Positions 45,720 to 57,550 of a stretch of DNA of 64,000 bases are shown piece by piece; position 1 is the first letter of the stretch, and each line of letters starts with the position of its first letter. Position numbers and translations under genes: made by a program. Origin of the DNA: Capitulum mitella (taxonomy: Eukaryota > Arthropoda > Thecostraca > Pollicipedomorpha > Pollicipedidae); the NCBI GenBank assembly GCA_030062745.1, contig CP099840.1, forward strand, positions 2,046,001 through 2,110,000. Direction: 5' to 3'. Below the pieces are notes generated by a model. It was not told where the DNA came from and searched no databases. It saw only the letters and a list, made by a program, of their open reading frames with translations.

Positions 45720-46420
45720 CTCGTTCTACGGTCCCTGTTCCCCGGACATTGTCGCGCGAGGCCGGCTCTGACTTGACCAGGCCGGACGATTTCTCATCCC
45801 CGGCCACCGCCAGTGACGAGCGGCTCCTGTTCCAGCGACGACGACGCCGGCAGCTCGCGCTGTCAGCGGCTGCGGACGCCCAGGATGTCGCTGCTCGGCA
45901 AGCCACTGCACTTCAAACCGGCGCGCCACCGCGACCACCGCTACCGACGCGTGCAGGGCAAGATCTACAATTTCCTGGAGCGTCCGCGCGGCAAGGCTGC
46001 GGCCGGCTACCACGTGCTCGTGTAAGTACCGGCCGGGCGGCGCTAATGGGCCCGGCAACCGGCCGATCCGCCAATCTAACCTTTAGCCGCCTGAACTGTC
46101 CAGATAAGTGAGAAGCCGTCGGGTGGCCGCTATTTCTGTCTGCCGACACGACCGCGCGCGCCGGGGAGCGTCGAGCGCCGGCTCTTCGGGCCCGGGACCG
46201 TGGGCGGCCGGCCCGGCTCCGAGCCGGTGATGACGCTTTTGAAGCGGCCGACGGCCGGCGCCGACCGCCGCCTGCAGGAGAGACGGCCGGGCGGGCGCTC
46301 TAGTCGGAGGTGGGTCTCGAGGGGCGCGGCGTAAGCGGCGCGGCCTCCGCTGGGACACGCGGTCGATCCGAATCTGCGTCGAGTTCGCCGCGGGCCGATA
46401 AAATTGCGCCCGGGAACTTG
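45720..46420. promoter_or_regulatory. CpG island around KCNQ exon 2
   Basis: GC rises at about 45740, covers exon 2 (45836-46021) and continues about 400 bp into intron 2. With the internal ATG at 45885 it could act as an alternative promoter for a short N-terminus isoform. Confidence 0.38.
45836..46021 (+). CDS. KCNQ: KCNQ channel exon: pre-S1 conserved block and start of S1
   Basis: This exon encodes the hallmark KCNQ pre-S1 region. MSLLGKPLHFKP is followed by YRRVQGKIYNFLERPRG, matching the family pattern YR(R/K)(L/V)Q..(I/L)YN.LERPRG, and then the first residues of S1 (YHVLV). The donor is a clean GTGTAAGT (exon ends at 46021, phase 2). The acceptor chosen, CTGTTCCAG|C at 45835/45836, is phase 2 and matches the upstream exon. 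Other acceptor-like AGs at 45813 (phase 1) and 45853 (phase 2) keep the same downstream frame, so the 5' edge is uncertain by a few codons. An internal ATG at 45885 (the M of MSLLGK) could serve as an alternative start. The stretch GKAAAG after LERPRG is less hydrophobic than the aromatic residues usual there. The exon sits in its own CpG island. Confidence 0.87.
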
Positions 46421-47400
46421 TGTCCATTAGGGTTTACAGGTCTGCAGATTGGAACAAAATCCCATTAGCGGACCAATCCACTGAATTAGGGAGTCGCTGG
46501 GATGTCCGTGCGAATTGACTTGTCCGATACTATCGCAGAAAATCACCATGTCGCCATATCATGAGGAACTCCAGTCGGAAAATCAATGAACTTTTGATCG
46601 TTGCTGGGTACATAGGAAATCTCGCGTTATGCAACCATCTGTTGATCCCTAACGTCTGCGCTTGTTTAAGGACCACTTATGCTGAGATACGATTATTCGA
46701 TGATGTGATGCTGCTATAGTCCTGACTGAATTGGGCCGGAATAGTTCCAAATATTCTGCGATTAAAACAGGCCACAGCACTCCTTGTTATGGGAGAGGTT
46801 CTTTTGAGAGAACATAGTCGTAGTGTACTACGCTTTCATTGATTTATCTGTAGGCTTTCTTCAACAGGGAAATGTAAAGTTATCCTTTCCATTGGTCCAA
46901 ATCTGAATCTGCCATCAATGTTTGTCTCAAGCGGCAAAACGAAGTTTGCTCTGTATTTTCGATCATGTGTCAACCCCGGGATGTCATTCACAGTACCAAA
47001 GGGGATCAACATAACTATATATCTGGATGCAACCGGCGGGGGGGGGGGGTTAATAGGACGGTCTGTTGTAAAATGGGGCTGAAATATACAATTTTGTAAA
47101 TAGAAGCTGCGCACTGTTATTTAACTGCCAACCGTTTGCTGAACACGGTTCTTAACCTTGCGCCACCAAGTTGGCAGAACATGGCAGTCTTTTCATGTGG
47201 GTGGCTTAAATACGCATGCAGTATGCCTGGGCACTATATATAATTTTCCCGTTATCAGAGGTGGCCGTAAGCACTATAATTTGCGCCTAGCGGTAAACCT
47301 CATTTGAATGCTTAGTGCATGCAAAAGATGTTCATCCGCAAACACTGTTGTTGAGGGAGTCTAAAACATGGAGTACTGAAGGCTTGTGAGGGCTCATGAA
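46421..47400. other. Intron 2 segment, no recognised gene
   Basis: AT-rich unique sequence with a G-run at 47037-47050. Nothing coding. Confidence 0.45.
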
Positions 47401-47403
47401 TGC

Positions 47404-47583
47404 TGCCGTGATCGGTAGCTCGGTTGGTGGAGCAGTGGTCTCCCTGTTTTTTTTTTCAAGACGGGCTCGAGCCACGCCGGCGCTCGATATTTTGGGTAGG
47501 GTCAGGCAACCTGACTAGGAGGGTAGGGTAGGGTCAACCTGACTACCTCACATAGTGTCACATCGTCGGCGGCACGTTAAACT
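47404..47583 (+). mobile_element. tRNA-derived SINE, degenerate
   Basis: A tRNA-like head with a box A match (TAGCTCGGTTGG, 47416-47427) and a box B match (GGGCTCGAGCC, 47463-47473) is followed by a GGGTAGGGTCAGGCAACCTG-type body, an internal repeat of AGGGTAGGG and a tail ending GGCGGCACGTTAAAC. A run of about twelve T between the boxes would terminate RNA polymerase III, so this copy is probably dead. It is not a functional tRNA: the acceptor stem does not pair and no anticodon arm is evident. Confidence 0.65.
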
Positions 47584-48630
47584 TTCGCCATTAAAATCGG
47601 CCGTTACATGGAATTGCACGATTGGATGTAAGGATCGGAACCCATGCACCAAGTTCTGCTTAGTTCTGGCTCCGGTCACTAATATCACCCCATGAAACCA
47701 CTGAGGCGAATTGTGTAAAAAAATAATAAAAATGGTAATCCAGAAATGTGCGGCCATTTTCCTTTCACACTTCGCGTAGTGCAGGATTGATTTTTGATGG
47801 TTGGCATTGCATCGCCAGAGACAGATGATTATTCTCTTTGAGTTGATACCAAGGCTCCATTCGGCTCAAATGCAAGGCTCTTCCCTCGGCCGCCACTTGC
47901 CTGTCGGATTTCATCTCTTTAGATGATGGCTGCCTGCTATCCCTGCTGGCATCCAGTCTGTATTAATGCTCTTTCGATTGAAATAAAAGGTTGGCTGAGA
48001 GCTTCTAAGAAATGCTTTGACTCTATCTGCATAACTTACCGAAACATTTCTTCATTTTTGAGTTTCCCTCTTGCTGTCACGTTTTATTTGGGTTAGTGTA
48101 AATGTTGGAATCAGGCTTGTGAAAGACCGGAAAACGTTAAAGAATGGATGCTCTGGGCAAATTTTGATCGAATCCTGGTCTAAGGGCCGATTTCATAAAT
48201 AAAGAAGGTGAAGTCGACCGCACTGTTTTGATCATGGAAAGCACAATAGTCCAAGGTTATGATTTTGTATTTTTCGACTGTGAGTTGACTGTGAGTTGGC
48301 CGTATATCGAAAATGCCAGCTGACTACGTATTTATCATTTCAAACCTTTTTGGTAGGTCAAAATTTGAGTAGCATCCATACACCATTTAAAAAGGTGGGA
48401 ATGTTTCTTTCGTGGCAAATTATTCGTATTCTTTGCACAGTACAAGCATTTCCAAGTGAATAAATATGTTGAACAGTAAAGCAAGGCAGTCCGAGAATCA
48501 CAGAATATTAGTTCATGAGTGTTATACATCCCAGCGTTTATTTTTCATTTGATGCAACGGCAAAGTTGGCTCTGCCATCGCGTTCATCTCCACAGAATGG
48601 CCCGACATCAAAAAGCGTTTCAAACATGAC
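47584..48630. other. Intron 2 segment, no recognised gene
   Basis: AT-rich unique sequence ending at a perfect TGACGTCA (48627-48634) on the edge of the next island. Nothing coding. Confidence 0.45.
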
Positions 48631-49005
48631 GTCAGGGCGCTCCCGAATCCCAGTTGGAGAGCAGCCTCCTCGGTAAAACCGGCGGCCATTTTTCAGCGCC
48701 GAGCCGCGGCGGCCGCGGCGGGCGGGCGCCCTGGCGGCGGCGACGGCAACAAAAACAGCCTGCCCCGGCGGCGGGCGCGTCGCGCCGTGCCGCCCGGGCC
48801 CGGGACGGCCGCGCTGGGACGTTATCCCGCGCCGATCGGCCCGCCCGATCGGCCGGAATCCCGGCGCGGCGTGATAAAGGAGCGGCGTCGTGCCGGCCGC
48901 CACGGGCCGCGGCCAGGAGGGACGAGTCCAGCGGCAGACGCAGTCGCCGTGGGGACGTCGCCGGACTGTGGGGAAGCCGGCCGGTCAACGGCGACGGGCG
49001 GCCGG
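48625..49005. promoter_or_regulatory. Intron 2 CpG island with CRE
   Basis: Starts at TGACGTCA (48627) and contains CGGCCGCGGCGGGCGGGCG and GGCCGGAATCCCGGCG. Frames on both strands are compositional. Confidence 0.4.
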
Positions 49006-49195
49006 GAGTACAGGGTGGTCTGCGGCTCCAGATGGACAGGAGCTCCTAGAGGTTTGGGGAGGCCAGAGTGACCGGCTGGTCAGGGTAACGGGTAGCCAGG
49101 GCTACTGGCTGGACACGGATAGCGGATAGCCGGGATCCCGGGTGGCTCGGGGTACCGAGTGAACACGCACGGCACACGGACGACCAGGGTTATCT
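49006..49195 (+). repeat. Degenerate GACCGGCTGGTCAGGG repeat tract
   Basis: Imperfect units of (A)CCGGCTGG(T)CAGGGTAACGGG / GGTAGCCAGGGCTACTGGC directly 3' of the CpG island. No coding content. Confidence 0.55.
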
Positions 49196-50235
49196 TGTGG
49201 CTTGGTCGATGCAAAGCCGGGGTTTATTTGTGTATGTAAACTGGAGACAATCACAGTTCTGGTGTCCGTAGGAAACGATGACTACATGGTCATAGTCTCT
49301 GGACGTCCGTCAGAATCACTGCCGTCGGAAAAAGAACGTATTTTTAGATGCCGTACGTGTTTAGTCGTCTTCGTGTTGCAAACTTGTTAATATTTTTAGA
49401 TAGATATTAAATTATGGACAACAAAATCATCTGGACCTTTGTTGTGCCGATTGGGGGAATTAATGCAGAAGCCCCTAACGATCAAGGGTAACCGTCGCCT
49501 TGTCTGTCATGCAATGTAAATATTTCTTGGACCGAATAATTGTGGCATTCCTGGCGTGTGCTCTTTTTCACATTCTTCTTGCCCTTCTGCCTCTTATCCG
49601 AAAATGGCAACAGCTTCCAAACTGCAAACCATATTCAGTGGGCAAAAACAGTTTTGGACTTTTGCTAACAGACCAGGAAGCATGTTGCGCATCAATGACG
49701 ATACTTCTGTGAGCCGACATTGTAGGAGTTGCAATCGTCGACGAGCTTAACATTCGGCTCTCATACGTTTTTGCTTGACGCGATTGGCATGAATGACAAA
49801 TACCGAGACTGCTTCTGACTTTCGTTAAGAAAACAATGTTACGACCTGTCGACAAAGTCAAAATGTGGGCATCAGTAAATCTCAGGCAGAGTAAACAATG
49901 GCTAAAAATAAATAAACCGCGGCGTTTCGTTAACGCTAACGACTCACCAGCAATAATTCATGGACACAGAATACCGACGACCTGTCGCCAGTGACAGCCA
50001 CACTGTCCATGCTTGTCTGACCACCCAAAGGAAGCAAGCTGGTCGCTTCGTCAGGTAACCATGACTGGCTGCATTGACGCACGCCGCGGGAAGCGTCGCA
50101 GTGGCTCACCTGTCGGCATGCGTCCGGCCTCCTGCTGCCCTCTCCGGCAGGCAATAAGCTAAATGCGCGCCGACACGAAGCTGCGACCCGGCAGCCTGTC
50201 TGGACCTCAAAGCGAGCGGCAAACACATCGCTCAG
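49196..50235. other. Intron 2 segment, no recognised gene
   Basis: AT-rich to neutral unique sequence. Nothing coding recognised. Confidence 0.45.
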
Positions 50236-50420
50236 GCGGTGGCGTGTGAAACGGTGACGCGGCGTCGGCGCCGCGGGAGGCGCGGCACAGTGGCCTGTCG
50301 CACCCCGGGGCGGCGTGGACGCGCCTGGGAGGGTCGCGGCCGGCGGGTGCCGCGCCGCCTCCGGACAGGGCCGGCGACACCCTGGGCTAACGATCCAGCT
50401 GATCCAGCTGAAGGAGTGGC
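50236..50420. promoter_or_regulatory. Small intron 2 CpG island
   Basis: Short GC-rich block of CGGCGTCGGCGCCGCGG type. It is followed by a duplicated GATCCAGCTG (50392-50411). Confidence 0.35.
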
Positions 50421-52300
50421 CGCCTGAGGGGGCTGAGGGCACCCCTGGGTTTTGTTGTAATGTGCGGTGAAGGCTCTGACAGCCTCCACTACTTCAGGCT
50501 AAGGTCTCAGGTCTCTCACTGACGTTACCGGTTTATCAGGTCCGTTTGCTGTGATCGGTGGGGACTGATGGATATATTGAAAAGAGTTACTGAGATTAGC
50601 AGGTGCGGACAGCAAAACGGCAAGGTAACAGCCGCCTAAGTTTCCGCGCGTCGAAAAAATATTTTTCGTAGTTTAGGAAAAGGCAAACGATTGTTCTGAG
50701 AGTGCTTCACCAATGCAGAGTTTGGACGTGTTGCACTCAGTTCAAGACCTAAAGGTTTTCTTACATGGGGATATGTTTGACACAGTACCGATTGTTTTCG
50801 TTCATGAGATCGGCGACCAAACTGCAACGCGATTAACGAAACACGTGTTCGACCGAGCACTTGCGTTAACACCTGCTACACTCCCACCGGGCTTACGGTT
50901 CAGCGGTGTGTCACGCGAGGCGCCAAGGCCTGTGCCATTTAGAGCTCTGACAATGTCAATAACCATTGGAGTTGTGGACGTAGCAAAACGTCATTCAAAA
51001 CCCCGAGCATCCTTAATGACAATGCGTGGTTCCTGGAACATTACATTGAAGTGATGAAGATGTGTGACTGTGACATGTTTTGCAGGAGACTTCATGGAAG
51101 AGTGCTCTAACTTGATGTCAATATTTCAGAAAAAATTGCCGCGGGTAACGCATTATCATTTCGGTATAGAACAAGTTGGGCGTAAGTAAATGCGTCATTT
51201 TTTAAATGACAATACATAACGTTCCTTTTTTGTGAAAACACGACGAAATGGTTTTGTTCGAAAACGTTTTGTCGATTGATGCTTTTATACGAATGGCTTC
51301 GGCCATTTCATACTTCTTAAGATAAAGGGCTCAAACTGAGTTGGGTCCGAATATTTTCCATGGAGTGAGTACCAGCAGTAAACATAAGCAGTGAAGAAAA
51401 TGCCCCGCTGTATACATTTAAGCGTCTGTTTAAACATTCATTGCGCTGTAAGGAGGTGTTTTGGTTGCAAACTATGCCAATTCAGACACAAGTAAGGCTG
51501 CCTGTAAGTGGCCGTACACTTTCTGTAAAGGTGAAGACGAAGAGCTGCGACGTATTCCACGTAAACAGCAACAGAGCGACTCCCATGGAACCCCACGCCA
51601 ATTTCTACCTTTACGGCGGCATGAATGGACTATATTGTAACCCAATCTGCAGTAATACAATGATCTTTGCACTAACTGATCATGCAGTCTGTCATGCGGT
51701 CTGTACAAAGATTCCACCTTTCATCATAGCCGTGCGTAATTCCTTCTATTTCAGACAATTTCGTGAAAAACAGAGAAGAGTCAAAGCATAAAAACTTTGA
51801 CGTCTGCATAAATTGAGAGTTACAAGCCACCGTGAGAAACCCACAGATATTTCGGTTTTAATAGCCCATTACCCTTCGTCAGTTTTCGAAAAGTCCATTG
51901 CCGTGAGGTCCCTGTGTCCTAATTTTATATGCATAAAATGTTGCGTTTCGCGTGTTTTTATCGCGGCGACGGCATCACAGTCGATTTAATCTCTTTAAAA
52001 TGCTATTCACTTTTTAAGTCTACCAGCTATTCTTTACCCATGGCCTATTAAAACCTATTCTAATTTTGACACCGATTCTACTGCCTATTTTATAGCAATG
52101 CTTAGCATCAGAAAGGTCCCGCATATCCGCACCAAAGTTTATGAATCAGAAATGGCACGTTATGAGGTACTGCACAAATAAATATTCTGGTCCGTTTTAC
52201 GGCACGCTGTTTGCATAACGTTTTATGTCGCAGCCTTTGCGGCTCGCCCTAGATCTTTCCCAGAGCATTCTCCCGGGCTTTCGCATTTGTGATTGACGCG
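50421..52300. other. Intron 2 segment, no recognised gene
   Basis: Two + frames of about 115 codons (50713-51054 and 51441-51791) lie in AT-rich DNA. Neither shows a domain or splice context that I recognise. Confidence 0.4.
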
Positions 52301-52304
52301 TGTA

Positions 52305-52600
52305 TTCAGCCCGGACCTTGGCTCGGCCGGCAGCGCTTGTTAACCGCCGGCGGCCAAATCGTGACCAGAGTCCGGCCAAATCCCGCGGCGGAGGCCGGGC
52401 GCCGGGCCGCCGTCCGGAGGCCGAGCCGAGGTCAGAGTGTTCGGCCAGGGTCCGGCCGAGGTCGGAGGGTCAGGCCGGGGTCTGCTCGTCGTCGGCCGGC
52501 ATTACCTAACCCTCGGCGGACGGCTATGGTGATGGTGCCGGCTTCGCGGGAATTGCCACGTCAGACCGCGCGCTGAACCGACGGGGGCGGGGCGGCCTGA
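52305..52600. promoter_or_regulatory. Intron 2 CpG island with GTCCGGCC(G/A)A repeats
   Basis: CpG-rich, with an internal degenerate repeat of AGAGTCCGGCCAAA / AGGGTCCGGCCGAGGTCGG (about 52365-52490). Confidence 0.38.
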
Positions 52601-53690
52601 AGACTTGTTACGGATAGAGCTGAGCTCAAAGATGGCTCCGCCGGGACTGTCCCTCCCCGTGTCCGGCGGTAAAGGGAACGAATGGATGTCACTCGCAGGC
52701 GAATTGATCTGCTGAATAGGCCGGAAAGAAGTTAGCTGTGTAAACAGCAACGGCAGTGTAGGAGCTGCCGTGTTAGTTGACGCACTGAGTGGAAAAGGCA
52801 GGGTGTTCCAACGTTCGTCAGAACACCATTCAAAGTGTTTTCGGTGTCACTTAGCGCGTAAACGTGACAGTTGCAGGTTGCAAACCAAGGAGCTGCCGAG
52901 CGCGTTATTGCATCTTCGAGCCACAGGAGGAGACGGCCGTCTTCTAAATTTCAGTTGTCTTTTTTTTACCTTTAGTGCAGCTAATGTGCAGCATTTTTAA
53001 GCCAGTTCCAACAGACCGTTGGCACCTGACAGGGATTTCCCCAGCGTTGGGAAGTCTCGGCCAAACGTGGAAAGACTACCTGCGGTGGTATACTGTTCCG
53101 CGCGCCGTAAGAGTGGTGCGGCGCAGTCTGCACTAAACGGCGCGGACACGCGTCGACACAGGCGTAGATTGTCGTTGGCGCTCAACGGAACCACCAGTCA
53201 GCATGAGGAGTATGTGATATTCGGATCATTCCAGACGTAGGCGAGAGACTATAACTTTCCAGCTCCCGTCAGAGCCCTCTGTCGGGCGATTCGAGAAGTT
53301 CTCTTCTCTGAACTGGGTATGCATAATGAACGAGCGTGAGATCAGGGGTAATTGGACTGGGACCACGAACTGAACACCGAAAAATGCCTCTCATTCTTAT
53401 TTCAAGACGAGACTAGTTCCTTGCGTGGTAAGCTGTTCGTTTCGAAAAGAAGATCATCTGGGGATGACGCGCTAGCAGTCATTAAAAAGTGGTAGAAAAT
53501 CGTTAAATGTGACTGCCCGTGCCCATGACATGCCCATGTAACAAATCAAATAGAGTAACATTTCTTGTTACTCATGGGCAGGTAATCAAGCTTTTAAATT
53601 TTAAATAGCTCTCCAAGATCCATGTGATTATATCGGATATTTAAACACAGCAACTATCTCTCGACCATCGAAGCATCTAGAATCGTTCTA
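52601..53690. other. Intron 2 segment, no recognised gene
   Basis: Neutral to AT-rich unique sequence. A pair of AAC.T.CCCAGCGTTGG / CCAAACGTGG words around 53030 looks like an imperfect inversion. Nothing coding. Confidence 0.4.
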
Positions 53691-53697
53691 AGGCGGA

Positions 53698-53870
53698 GTG
53701 GATCGTCGTCCAGCTCCGCAGTCAGCTCCGGGGGCGGTTGCTGCTGCTCCGCGCCCACCAGCGCCCAGCGGCGCCGGCAGCACCGGCAGGACGGCGGCGG
53801 CGCCGGTCGGAGCGGACCTGGCGGCGGCCGGGTCAGCTCTCAGAGACAGCTGGGTGGCTGCACAGGGTAC
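53698..53870. promoter_or_regulatory. Small intron 2 CpG island
   Basis: GC-rich GCGCCGGCAGCACCGGCAGG-type block directly before the 16-bp tandem repeat. Confidence 0.33.
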
Positions 53871-53884
53871 TGCGGGGTCTGCTC

Positions 53885-53946
53885 TGTGTACTCCGGGGTT
53901 TGTGTACTCCGGGGTTTGTGTACTCCGGGGTTTGTGTACTCCGGCG
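53885..53946 (+). repeat. 16-bp tandem repeat (GTGTACTCCGGGGTTT), about 4 units
   Basis: Three exact units and a partial fourth. A related CTCTGTGTACTCC start suggests amplification from the preceding sequence. Confidence 0.95.
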
Positions 53947-54266
53947 CCCGATAGCCGGCCTGGGTCCTTGTTTACTTGGCCCCGTCATGCTGGGAATCAA
54001 GTTGCTGCATCCTATCGGTAGGAAGCTTGCATCATTTCTGTACTTGTCTGTTGACACAGCCGGTGGCTGTACTTTCCGTCAAAATTGATAAGCGATATGA
54101 TGTCTGGACACAGGCATGTAAGTTTTTTAAATGGGTTGGGGGTGTTACGGACACCATCGGCGGTGACTCCACGAGCACGAATAACTAAGCCACCTCGTCA
54201 TGGGAACGTGCGGCGAAACCAACTGCGACCACACCTTCTCAGGGCCCCTGGGAAAAGGTCTGGACG

Positions 54267-54930
54267 ATGCGGCCAGTCTCGAGTTCAGCCCCGGCCTTCC
54301 CCAAGATCACGATCGGGCCGGGACTGATTGAGCTAAATGAGGAGGCAGTGGAGGACCTCAGCAGTGATCAAAAATACGCCTGCCGCTTGGTCAGCGCCGA
54401 CTGGTCAGGGGTGATGCCTGCTGACCTGATCCTGCTGAGGATCGGACCCGCCTGTTACAGCAGGCAGTCAACCGTTGCAAGCCACTTCATGCCACTGTGG
54501 ACAGCCAATCACTAGTTCATAGGCAAGAACCTGTCAAATCCCAGACTGATCGTGACGCTTTGTCACGAGAGTGCGCCTTCCTATGTGGCTCCAGGCGAGG
54601 GTGAAGCACAGCTTCACAGAAGGACCGAGTCATGTCCTCAAGGAGCTGGAGCCGGAAAGAACAACATGCAGGACGATGACGCCCTTTGCCTGAACAGCCC
54701 CGCCCGGCGCTCCGATAGTGACGCCGTGCTGCAAACCTCGCTGTGCAACAGCAGTGCCGAGAAGCGGAACTTCGCCGTCGACAAGGCCATCTGTCTGCGG
54801 GAAGGCAGCGACATGGGCGACATATGTTGCAGGGAAAGGTTCCACACGGACGCTGTGCCATCAGACTACAGGACCCCTGCACAGGGGCCGCAAACCTGCA
54901 CGAACCAGTCCTCACATGAGCTAACACTCT
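54267..54930 (+). pseudogene. Relic of a mobile-element-associated protein, scattered over three frames
   Basis: Consecutive protein-like blocks switch frame. First comes LSSDQKYACRLVSADWSG ... ADLILLRIGPACYSRQSTVA..F..LW (54267-54512). Next, in another frame, PMWLQARVKHSFTEGPSHVL.KELE (about 54580-54660). Then SDSDAVLQTSLCNSS, EKRNFAVDKAICLREGSDMGD and RERFHTDAVPSDYR (about 54710-54870). The order resembles an arthropod repeat-associated protein family with a C-H-S-R-W-L-T-x-A-x-R-x-x-R-L-like motif followed by a G-S-x-x-G-D-like motif, as I remember it. The family name and transposon class are uncertain. Substitutions such as S-R-Q for S-R-W, plus stops and at least two frameshifts, show it is dead. 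It is not part of KCNQ. Confidence 0.45.
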
Positions 54931-54984
54931 GAACTGAAGGAATCTCTGAGGCGGCCTACAGGGGTACCCTGCATGCCTGTTCAT

Positions 54985-57546
54985 AGGCAGTCCATGGAGA
55001 GGCTGTGAAGGAAGTGACTAGAACCTGTGAGAGTGTGTTCGGCGAGGCAGGGGTGGGGGAGGCATCATAAGGAATAGCGTGGCCAACAAGCAGTCGTTAC
55101 CAAACGCAACATGACGGACCTGGCTCACCTGACATAGCTGACGGCACTGTTCTGACTACACTGCCTGATATGCTGAGGCGTCTTACCGTGTTACTGTAAG
55201 ATGATAATATGTTGCGCACAGATGTCTAACTGTGGCCTACATGATAGCTTGCTCCTGTTTTGAATACATGGAAAAGCAATTTAGTTCGTGTTTAATTTGA
55301 ACTATTCTGTTGTGTACATCGCAACGGTTTATCACTCTTTAAAATCCGCCTTTTTATTTTGACTTTTGATCTGAACTAGGTCAACTAAGGAAGCTAGAAG
55401 CAAGTTTTTGGTATCAAAGGAGAGTTTAAGTCACCGCCAATCCTCTGATTCTTGGTTTGTGTACATGACTCGCCCATATGAACACTGTTGGGTTTTACAC
55501 CACTTACGCACTAATTTAGATAAGTACCAAGAAAATGACAAACTTGAAATGCATTGGCGACGGCCAATTTTAAAAATATTGGCAAATGAAATGTACCGTT
55601 ATTTTTCCTCTCATGCAGACATAACTATGCATGCACGGATTTTCGTACCAATATCGTGTAAATGTTTTTTTTCTGCGCCACTCGACCGATGCATAGCACC
55701 ACCCATTCAAGCTATTTCGATCAAATGAATAAAAGATAAGGGAATAAATGAAAAAGATTAGGTTAGAAGCAAGAGAAAAACTGTTCATCGGGAACAAGAT
55801 GCATTCTCGTATTTACGCCGTTCATGCAATCGGAGAAACGTAATCATATATTTTTCCATTTCACAGCACACTGCCACACACAGGCGAACACTGACAACAG
55901 CACCCCAAGAATGGTGCCACCTAATGTACTACACACTCACAGCCTAATCAATACGTGCTACGCGCTTGGAGGAACGAATAGTTCTGCCTGCAAAACCCAG
56001 TAAAAGTTTCTACTGATTGGATTTGCTGTAACAGTTGTGTAGTGGGTGTCAACGGCAACACTTGAGTTGGAAAAGTTAGCAAAGTGTTGGCAGTTTAAAC
56101 TGCGCTACTGTGGACATCGTTTGGACTTTGTATCAAGGATTTATCGCCCTCCTCCGAACCTGGACCTAACTCGGAAACAAGGAAAAGACAAATCCAGATA
56201 AAGGAAACCAAATTTTTCCGCAAAGGACGGACCGAAGAATAACGATGCCTCTTGCAAATTTGTGTCGCTGCTAAAAATGATCGATAGCCATCTACAGCGA
56301 TCGAACTGGTTGTGGGCTCGAAGAGCATCCTCAATGTGAATCAGAATCGCTTACGTTATAGTTCTGGCCCATTGCCATGATGCAAATCTGCATCCTAAGC
56401 AAACGGCTGGGAAACTTGAAATGGGAAACTGCTAGTCAAGTTTTTTTTGCTTTGTTTTGCTGTTTCAGGATGAACCGGCAAATTTCACTGCGAATCTGCA
56501 GAATTTGAAACTGGATTCATTCTGGCTCCTTAAATATTATTTTCTCCAACTGACCGTCAACAGCCCGCTAGCGTCCTTCAGGTCAATTGGCGGTTCGGGA
56601 TCTCAGAGAGCTGTGAGGCTGCAGTTAATGCGGTTAATCTTGCCGAATACCTTTTCGTCAGCACTGTTCCGCATCCTCTTTCAAGGAAGTTTAGCGACTC
56701 TTATCCGTTCTGAAGTGTATCGCCTGCTTGGTTTTCGACGTCCTAGACATTATAAGCGAAAATAAATGTAGCTCGATTAACTAACTGTACGAAAAAAATG
56801 TGGAAATTATCTCGTTTGCTGTTAGCCAATCCTCCATTCAAGCCACGAATGTTAATGGCGAGGGTAATGTGATCAAAATCATTCGTTATATTTTTCTGCA
56901 TGATGGTGGCACGTTTTAGCCCAAAATATTGCTGCAATTTGTTTTCACTTGTGTGCCTTCATGACTGACGGCGATCAATCAATATTGTGAGCACCAACAC
57001 ACTTTTTAACAACAAAAGCGGTGACACAACAACAAAAGTGCGCCAAATGCCAATGAAAAGAAGAGTCAGAGCGAAGGAGGAGAATGAAAAAGAGCAAGAA
57101 AAACTAGGCCCTTGCAACGGCTGCGGAAACGGACCCCAGGGAAGAGAGCCATTAGATAGCCAGCCAACTGGACAGCCACCCAGACTCCGCCACCGCCACC
57201 AATTTATCTCAAGTGCTTAGAAATGGTTGTGCTTCAGGTTTCCTGCATGTTTTATACCGTCGGATTTCTCGTTGCTGTTAGTGATATGTGTGGTTCTGAA
57301 ACGGCCTGCATGGTGTGTTTTTTTACCAAACATGATGATTTAATTTTAGGAATCTAGGGGAACTGGGCCCAAGAAATCTCAGGTTCGGGTTCGTACTTCC
57401 AAATGTTTTCAGGAAATCAAACGCTGTTGCGCCAGTCTGAGTTTCAAATGACAACTGAAAGAAAATTTCACTATGTGCAGTTTCGATCACTATCTAGATT
57501 GTTGGAAAACACAATGAAAAGGTTCAGTAAAAATTTTCGTGTGACG
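54985..57546. other. Intron 2 segment, no recognised gene
   Basis: AT-rich unique DNA with small frames only. The 102-codon + frame at 56457-56765 is unrecognised. Confidence 0.45.
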
Positions 57547-57550
57547 TTAA

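Noticed and set aside
47404..47480. Functional tRNA gene
   Set aside because: Box A and B are present but a T-run interrupts the body and the arms do not fold; it fits a decayed SINE better.
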